Of a stretch of DNA of 64,000 bases, positions 59,476 through 64,000 are shown one piece after another. Position numbers and translations under genes: made by a program. The DNA comes from Pseudoalteromonas luteoviolacea NCIMB 1944 (lineage in GTDB: Bacteria > Pseudomonadota > Gammaproteobacteria > Enterobacterales > Alteromonadaceae), in contig NZ_AUXS01000012.1 in assembly GCF_001625565.1 (NCBI RefSeq), positions 84,460-148,459 on the forward strand, written 5' to 3'. The notes beneath the pieces are model-generated. The model had not been told where the DNA came from. It made no database searches and was given only the letters and a program-made list of their open reading frames with translations. The first letter of the stretch is position 1. Every line of letters begins with the position of its first letter.

Positions 59476-60105
59476 TTAACTTGATACTATTTTCTTTTTT
59501 GTTACATTGCGCCAATTAATGCTGCTAGCTAGTAGCATCTCTCTTAGGCCAAGTAATCTCGGAGTTGCTATTTTATGATATTGCCAACGGTGACCACAAC
59601 AGGCTGCTGTCATTAAAGCTTTACTTGGCTTCAATAAAGTGGAGTTTTTATCCTGTTCACCCCGACCTGCAAGCTCAAACCATCCAAACTGATTACAGTG
59701 AATTTGCGAAGGCTTTATTTGATCAATCATATCAATGCAGAGTCGTGTTTCATGCTCAACCGTAAGCATCACAGGAACAACAAGTCCAACTTCTGCATGC
59801 TGCTGATAATACCGTTGGACCACCGCTTGTTCTTGTGAAGGTATTTTTTTCTGGGTCGCAACCCAACAACCATTATGGCTGTCCAATTGCAATGGTACTT
59901 CACCCAATACAATGTGCGTTGCAGCTCGCTCTACATAGTAGGGTAAGCTTGCAAGCAATCTTTTTAGTCTTCCCGGATCGGACTCATTGGACAGAGTGTT
60001 GATTTCTCTTGTATAAAACACATTTACAAGCTCTGCGAAGACAAGCCGTGAAGCTTCATCTTGCCAGATCGTTGTTTGTTGCTTGCTAGTGTTACACTCT
60101 TCCAA
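59476..60105 (-). CDS. Hypothetical protein with a TTG start
   Basis: A 209-residue protein with no recognised family. It opens at a TTG preceded by the strong ribosome site AGGAGG (60110-60115), which makes the start credible. It is soluble, with aromatic and basic residues (YYVERAATHIVLGE, RYYQQHAEVGLVVPVMLTVEHETRLCIDMI, FGWFELAGRGEQD, quoted in part), a cysteine pair in MTAACCGHRWQYHK and a basic C-terminal tail. There is no membrane segment or signal peptide. It sits upstream of ftsB on the same strand with a 53-base gap. Confidence 0.65.
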   Translation of the reverse strand: MEECNTSKQQTTIWQDEASRLVFAELVNVFYTREINTLSNESDPGRLKRLLASLPYYVERAATHIVLGEVPLQLDSHNGCWVATQKKIPSQEQAVVQRYYQQHAEVGLVVPVMLTVEHETRLCIDMIDQIKPSQIHCNQFGWFELAGRGEQDKNSTLLKPSKALMTAACCGHRWQYHKIATPRLLGLREMLLASSINWRNVTKKKIVSS

Positions 60106-60184
60106 AATCCCTCCTATATGAGGATTTTATATCATGGCATCACTTCTAAATACAGCCAATACAGCAAAATAACAAGGCGGCGAT

Positions 60185-60667
60185 TTAATTTCCTTTAGGC
60201 CGCTGCCCCAGCTTAGCCTCTCCGGACTCTAAAAACTGTACAGCTGCATCACGTTTTTTACCGAGTAATAAGCTACCATCAACTAAAAACATGAAGTTTT
60301 GCCAGCAGCGTTTGAACACACCAAACTGTGTCTCAATAACATGCTCCCTCGACAGACAAAAATAGACGGTTGTATTGTCTTCCCACTGCAAATATTCTGT
60401 GATCTCTGCAGGTAATAGTGGCTCCCCTTCCTCCCACTTCCCTTCCCAATCAACTACCTCTTCCCAGTTATCTTCTTTACCAGCCCAATCTGTGGGTGTA
60501 AAAAAGTCAGGGTGATCTTGCTCTCGGCTAACCATAGTACTCCAAAGAACAGCCGCACGCTGTGCTGTCATGGGTTTAATTTGGGCCAAGTCCTGCTCTT
60601 CGATCGGGAGGTCCTTATGTCTGAAAACCCATGCTTTCTTGAAATCGCCAAGCGCAATATAATTCAT
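60185..60667 (-). CDS. DUF2947 family protein
   Basis: A 160-residue cytoplasmic protein of the DUF2947 family, found mainly in Vibrio and Alteromonadales. Matching features are KKAWVFRHKDLPIEEQDLAQIKPM, AAVLWSTMVSREQDHPDFF, LQWEDNTTVYFCLSREHVIET and FGVFKRCWQNFMFLVDG (quoted in part). Many tryptophans and acidic residues suggest a protein-binding role, but no function is known. It is divergent from the DUF1653 gene. Confidence 0.82.
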   Translation of the reverse strand: MNYIALGDFKKAWVFRHKDLPIEEQDLAQIKPMTAQRAAVLWSTMVSREQDHPDFFTPTDWAGKEDNWEEVVDWEGKWEEGEPLLPAEITEYLQWEDNTTVYFCLSREHVIETQFGVFKRCWQNFMFLVDGSLLLGKKRDAAVQFLESGEAKLGQRPKGN

Positions 60668-60754
60668 GTATTAAAACCTTACTTCATAGATAAACGAGCA
60701 TACACACTCGCTTTTGAATAAACCAATTATACCCAGTCATATAAGGACTCAACA

Positions 60755-60976
60755 ATGCCTAACCAAGTTAAAAAAGGGATATACCGTCATTACAAGGGTA
60801 AAGAATACCAAGTATTGTTTGTTGCAACCCATAGTGAAAGCGAAGAACCCCTTGTGATCTATCAAACTCTATATGGAAACTATGACCATTGGGCAAGACC
60901 ACTAAACATGTTTACTGAAGATGTCATTGTTGATGGTAAAACACAGCCTAGATTTCAATTTGTGCGTGATGAATGA
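60755..60976 (+). CDS. DUF1653 family protein
   Basis: A 73-residue single-domain DUF1653 protein: KKGIYRHYKGKEYQVLFVATHSESEEPLVIYQTLYG, then WARPLNMFTEDV (quoted in part). The family is small, widespread and of unknown function; the fold is predicted to be beta-rich. AAGGA sits about seven bases before the ATG, so translation is well supported. It is 65 bases upstream of the MoxR-type gene in the same direction. Confidence 0.88.
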   Translation: MPNQVKKGIYRHYKGKEYQVLFVATHSESEEPLVIYQTLYGNYDHWARPLNMFTEDVIVDGKTQPRFQFVRDE

Positions 60977-61041
60977 AATTTGATAGTGAAAATAGATATG
61001 TGGCAAACTGACATCATGATCTCCTCAGACCACAATAAATA

Positions 61042-61875
61042 ATGTTCAAAGGCACAAGTACATATATAGCAACAGCTGCACTACAGCAGGCGGTTAATGC
61101 CGCCATTCTTTTGGAGAAACCACTGCTTATTAAAGGTGAACCAGGTACAGGCAAAACCTTGTTAGCAGAGGAGCTCGCACAAAGTTTAAACACAGAATTA
61201 ATTCAATGGCACATCAAGTCTACAACCAAAGCTCAGCAAGGCCTTTATGAATACGATGCGGTCTCGCGTCTGCGTGATAGCCAGTTAGGCGATGAACGTG
61301 TTCATGATGTCAATAACTACATAATAAAAGGCAAATTGTGGCAGGCCTTTTCGGCAAATAAACGACCCGTTCTCCTCATAGATGAAATAGACAAAGCCGA
61401 CATTGAATTTCCAAACGACCTCCTGCTCGAACTCGATAAAATGGAATTTCATGTTTATGAAACACAACAACAGGTAAAAGCGAATATTCGGCCTATCGTC
61501 ATCATTACGTCAAATAATGAAAAAGAGTTGCCAGACGCGTTTTTGCGCAGATGCTTCTTCCACTACATCGACTTTCCATCAGCTGAAGAAATGAAAGCCA
61601 TTGTGGATGTGCATTTTCCAGACATAAAGGCAACGTTGTTAAATCAAGCTCTGGAAGTATTCTTCAATTTGAGAGACATAAGAGGCCTTAAGAAAAAGCC
61701 CAGTACCAGTGAGTTATTAGACTGGTTAAAGTTACTCCTTGCCGAAGATATCGACGCGGCAACACTGCAAGATAAGACACACCAAGGTGGTCTTATGCCT
61801 TTATTTGGTGCTTTGTTGAAAAATGAGCAAGATGTCACCTTAATTGAAAAGCTCGCTTTTATGAGTAAAAGATAA
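61042..61875 (+). CDS. MoxR-type AAA+ ATPase
   Basis: A 277-residue AAA+ ATPase of the MoxR/CoxD-like group, likely a chaperone that remodels or loads cofactors into partner proteins. Walker A is GEPGTGKTLL (about 32-41), Walker B VLLIDEIDKAD (about 108-118), sensor 1 VIITSNNEKELP, and the arginine finger region FLRRCFFHYIDFP. It overlaps the VWA gene by one base (TAATG), a classic MoxR/VWA pair. No obvious substrate operon lies nearby, so its client is unknown. No strong ribosome site is seen. Confidence 0.9.
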   Translation: MFKGTSTYIATAALQQAVNAAILLEKPLLIKGEPGTGKTLLAEELAQSLNTELIQWHIKSTTKAQQGLYEYDAVSRLRDSQLGDERVHDVNNYIIKGKLWQAFSANKRPVLLIDEIDKADIEFPNDLLLELDKMEFHVYETQQQVKANIRPIVIITSNNEKELPDAFLRRCFFHYIDFPSAEEMKAIVDVHFPDIKATLLNQALEVFFNLRDIRGLKKKPSTSELLDWLKLLLAEDIDAATLQDKTHQGGLMPLFGALLKNEQDVTLIEKLAFMSKR

Positions 61876-63059
61876 TGCTCATTGAGTTCTTGTTTACTCT
61901 GAGACGACACGGTATTAAGGCAAGCCTAAGAGAGCTATTGGATTGCCTAGCTGCACTTGAAAAAGGGCTATGCTTTGGTAACGTCGATGATTTTTATACG
62001 CTCTGCAAAGTGATCTTTGTTAAAGACGAAACTTTGTTTGATAAATTTGACCGTGCGTTTGCTGAGTACTTTGAGGGTGTTGCGCAAGTAGACCCTGCCA
62101 GTGCACTTCAACAACAAGCCTTGCCCGCAGACTGGTTGAGAAAAGAATTCGAGAAACAACTTAGCGCTGAAGAAAAAGCAAAACTCAAAGCATTAGGTGG
62201 TTTAGATAAGCTTATGGAAGCACTTAAGAATCGCCTTGAAGAGCAGCAAAAACGGCACGCAGGCGGCAACAAATGGATCGGCACAGGTGGTACATCTCCG
62301 TTTGGGGCATACGGATATAACCCTGAAGGAGTTCGTATTGGTCAACCTGAAAGCCGCCATCGACAAGCCGTGAAGGTGTGGGACAAACGGCAATACAAAA
62401 ACCTCGATAAAGATGCAGATCTCAGTAGCCGAAATATGAAACTAGCGATTAAACAGCTGAGAAAGTTTGCTCGCAGTCATGAGAGTGAGGAGCTTGACCT
62501 TAACAACACTATTGAGGCGACAGCAAAACAAGGTGGTCTGTTAGATGTTAAAATGGCACCTCAGAGACACAATACCATCAGCGTACTCATGTTGTTTGAT
62601 ATCGGTGGCTCAATGGACGATCACATCCAAATTTGTGAACAGCTTTTTAGCGCAGCTCACAGCGAGTTTAAACACTTAGAGTTTTTCTATTTTCATAACT
62701 GCGTATATGAGCACGTTTGGAAAGACAATGAGCGATTAAACGACTCACTGCTTGATACCTACCAACTTATTCATAAATTCGGCAAAGATTACCGTTTAAT
62801 ATTTGTTGGGGATGCGACGATGGGCCCGTACGAAATTACCTACCCAGGTGGGAGCGTAGAGCATTGGAATCAAGAACCAGGCAGTGTGTGGTTGCAACGC
62901 CTAACCGATCATTTCGACAAAGTCGCTTGGCTAAACCCGCAGCCAAAAGACTATTGGCCTTATTATCAATCTATTGAGCAAATTGAAGGGCTCATGGAGA
63001 AAAGAATGTACCCGCTAACACTGGAGGGTATTGCTCAAGCTGTAAAAGCACTGACATAA
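61875..63059 (+). CDS. VWA domain protein, CoxE-like
   Basis: A 394-residue protein pairing with the MoxR ATPase. The N-terminal part (LIEFLFTLRRHGIKASLRELLDCLAALEKGL) and the middle linker (KNRLEEQQKRHAGGNKWIGTGGTSPFGAYG) precede a C-terminal VWA domain with the metal-site motif VLMLFDIGGSMDDH (about residues 235-248); here the usual DxSxS is DxGGS, seen in this family. Other conserved pieces are KHLEFFYFHNCVYEHVWK and RLIFVGDATMGPYEITYPGG (quoted in part). The ATPase/VWA pair probably acts together on an unidentified target. Confidence 0.9.
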   Translation: MLIEFLFTLRRHGIKASLRELLDCLAALEKGLCFGNVDDFYTLCKVIFVKDETLFDKFDRAFAEYFEGVAQVDPASALQQQALPADWLRKEFEKQLSAEEKAKLKALGGLDKLMEALKNRLEEQQKRHAGGNKWIGTGGTSPFGAYGYNPEGVRIGQPESRHRQAVKVWDKRQYKNLDKDADLSSRNMKLAIKQLRKFARSHESEELDLNNTIEATAKQGGLLDVKMAPQRHNTISVLMLFDIGGSMDDHIQICEQLFSAAHSEFKHLEFFYFHNCVYEHVWKDNERLNDSLLDTYQLIHKFGKDYRLIFVGDATMGPYEITYPGGSVEHWNQEPGSVWLQRLTDHFDKVAWLNPQPKDYWPYYQSIEQIEGLMEKRMYPLTLEGIAQAVKALT

Positions 63060-63136
63060 CAACAACCCTTTTCCATTAGAAGGCCCGTGTATCAATACCA
63101 TTGCCCGGGCTAAATCTAAGAGATGATGACTACAAA

Positions 63137-63602
63137 TTTTTTGACCATGGCTGATACACCTTTATATTACAAATGAGTTTGTTGAGGTATTAGAAGAATT
63201 AATAGGAGAACAAGAAATAGGGCGTAAGCTTAAAATCCTAAAAACGTCAGTAAAACATGCCGAACAGAGAGTATCTCGTTACACTGTTATCGTTAGAAAT
63301 GTGGTTATGCCTCCATAGGTGAAACAGACTTAATGTATTTAAAATCACGGCTAAACAATCTGCTGCCGGAGCTGCCCAATAATCTAGGACAAGCTAAAAT
63401 TAGCCGATATATCGCATTACCGCATGATTCAAAGGCCTCTATATCAAACAATTAAAACGTCTTATTTAGACATGAGTTCAATCGGTTTCCTCAAAACCTT
63501 CGAACTTAATAAGTCGAGTCTTTTCGGCGATATGAAAAACAACCTCAGGAGCATCTCGTTCAATTTGAAATTCGATGCTTGACCTTTTCAGACATAAAAT
63601 AA
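63137..63602 (+). pseudogene. Possible decayed coding region with frame shifts
   Basis: No intact gene is present, but three successive plus-strand stretches in different frames look coding: one of about 57 codons ending in SRYTVIVRNVVMPP, with EVLEELIGEQEIGRKLKIL, one of about 52 codons with GYASIGETDLMYLKSRLNNLL, and one of about 60 codons with DISHYRMIQRPLYQT and LDMSSIGFLKTFELNK. They follow each other closely, as in a gene with indels. I do not recognise the family. It could also be chance. Confidence 0.35.
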
Positions 63603-63746
63603 GCAATAAGTTACATAAGTTTCAATACATAATCATTGTTGAGGCGACTCTTATTAGAGCCTAACTTAAAAGTTTGTGAAAAACATAACCGAGTCTGCGC
63701 GATAAACTTCCTTTTCCCATAAAAATGATCTGAGCGGACAACAATC
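63603..63746. other. AT-rich spacer, nothing recognised
   Basis: No gene, hairpin or repeat that I can support lies in this stretch between the decayed coding region and the short ORF at 63747. Confidence 0.4.
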
Positions 63747-63854
63747 ATGAACTTCAATTTTGAAAACTCTCTTCGTAATTCAGAACTAATTTCAGGAACT
63801 GAAGTGCAAAACGTTATCTACGGCGAACGCTGTGAGTACGGTTCTTTTACATAA
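63747..63854 (+). CDS. Possible 35-residue ORF
   Basis: A short frame from an ATG to TAA encoding 35 residues, beginning MNFNFENSLRNSELISG and ending GERCEYGSFT. A poor GCGGA is the only candidate ribosome site. It might be a small peptide gene or random; composition gives no clear sign. Listed so that it is not missed. Confidence 0.2.
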   Translation: MNFNFENSLRNSELISGTEVQNVIYGERCEYGSFT

Positions 63855-63859
63855 GATAA

Positions 63860-64000
63860 ATAACGTGCAAAATGTAACGTCTGCGAGCGAAGCGAGTACG
63901 TTCAGTTTGCGCAAGGTGAAATGAGCCATTTTGACCATTGCTAAGGCAATCACCTCTAAAGCCAAGCTACATCAGAAACCATGGATCCTGAAACGAGTTC
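63860..64000. repeat. Possible dispersed intergenic repeat at the right edge
   Basis: This end segment is GC-richer than the preceding AT-rich spacer and finishes with GGATCCTGAAACGAGTTC, the first half of the inverted repeat CCTGAA-ACGAG-TTCAGG that I associate with common dispersed palindromic repeats in many bacteria. The second half lies beyond the window. The words GTGCAAAACGTTA and GTGCAAAATGTAA nearby are an imperfect direct repeat. Repeat status cannot be tested from one copy. Confidence 0.35.

Overview
The window looks like chromosomal core sequence from a marine gammaproteobacterium of the Alteromonadales, most likely Pseudoalteromonas or a close relative. This is an inference from gene order, protein similarity recalled from memory and moderate AT-rich composition; no search was run. 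Nearly every block matches an ancestral gammaproteobacterial neighbourhood, and the accessory content is small.

Layout. Positions 1-5522: a truncated exported (Wzi-like) protein on the minus strand, waaA (Kdo transferase) with a DUF1415 gene, then a minus-strand ydbH-ynbE-ydbL operon for lipid traffic across the envelope. Positions 5523-6715: a gene-poor stretch with a small exported protein, inverted repeats and a GC-rich segment that may be a dispersed repeat. Positions 6716-16107: purL, mltF, an arginine-rich 54-residue ORF, tadA, gsk, glsA and a purine-type phosphoribosyltransferase. Positions 16333-24535: parC, parE, yqiA, cpdA, a DUF1249 gene and nudF on the minus strand, with tolC divergent, the same arrangement as in enterobacteria. 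Positions 24663-30532: an lpxL-type acyltransferase, a TcpQ-domain protein, glnE, a DUF350 membrane protein and an orphan.

Positions 30627-40806 hold rsmE, gshB, yqgE, ruvX, then (opposite strand) pilT-pilU with an overlapping solute-binding-like gene, then yggS, proC, yggT, a DUF4426 gene, rdgB and hemW. Positions 40949-45233 hold a DUF885 lipoprotein peptidase-like gene, an orphan sensor histidine kinase with an HBM-type sensory region, a small membrane protein and tRNA-Leu(CAA). Positions 45470-53445 hold an RDD protein, lptF-lptG, and pepA-holC-valS. Positions 53567-59422 hold the minus-strand ftsB-ispD-ispF-truD-surE-pcm-nlpD-rpoS series. Positions 59476-63059 are more variable: an orphan, DUF2947 and DUF1653 genes, and a MoxR-type ATPase with a VWA (CoxE-like) partner. 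From 63060 to the end there is no intact gene, only coding-like fragments in shifting frames and the start of a possible repeat.

Together the genes cover lipopolysaccharide and envelope assembly (waaA, lpxL, lptFG, ydbH operon, tolC, mltF, nlpD), purine metabolism and salvage, nitrogen regulation (glnE, glsA), chromosome decatenation (parCE), pilus retraction, translation and RNA modification, isoprenoid synthesis and the stationary-phase sigma factor. I see no CRISPR array, prophage, complete insertion sequence or clear defence island. The most interesting loose ends are the basic 54-residue ORF at 12319-12483, the orphan sensor kinase, the SBP-like gene overlapping pilU, and the decayed right edge.
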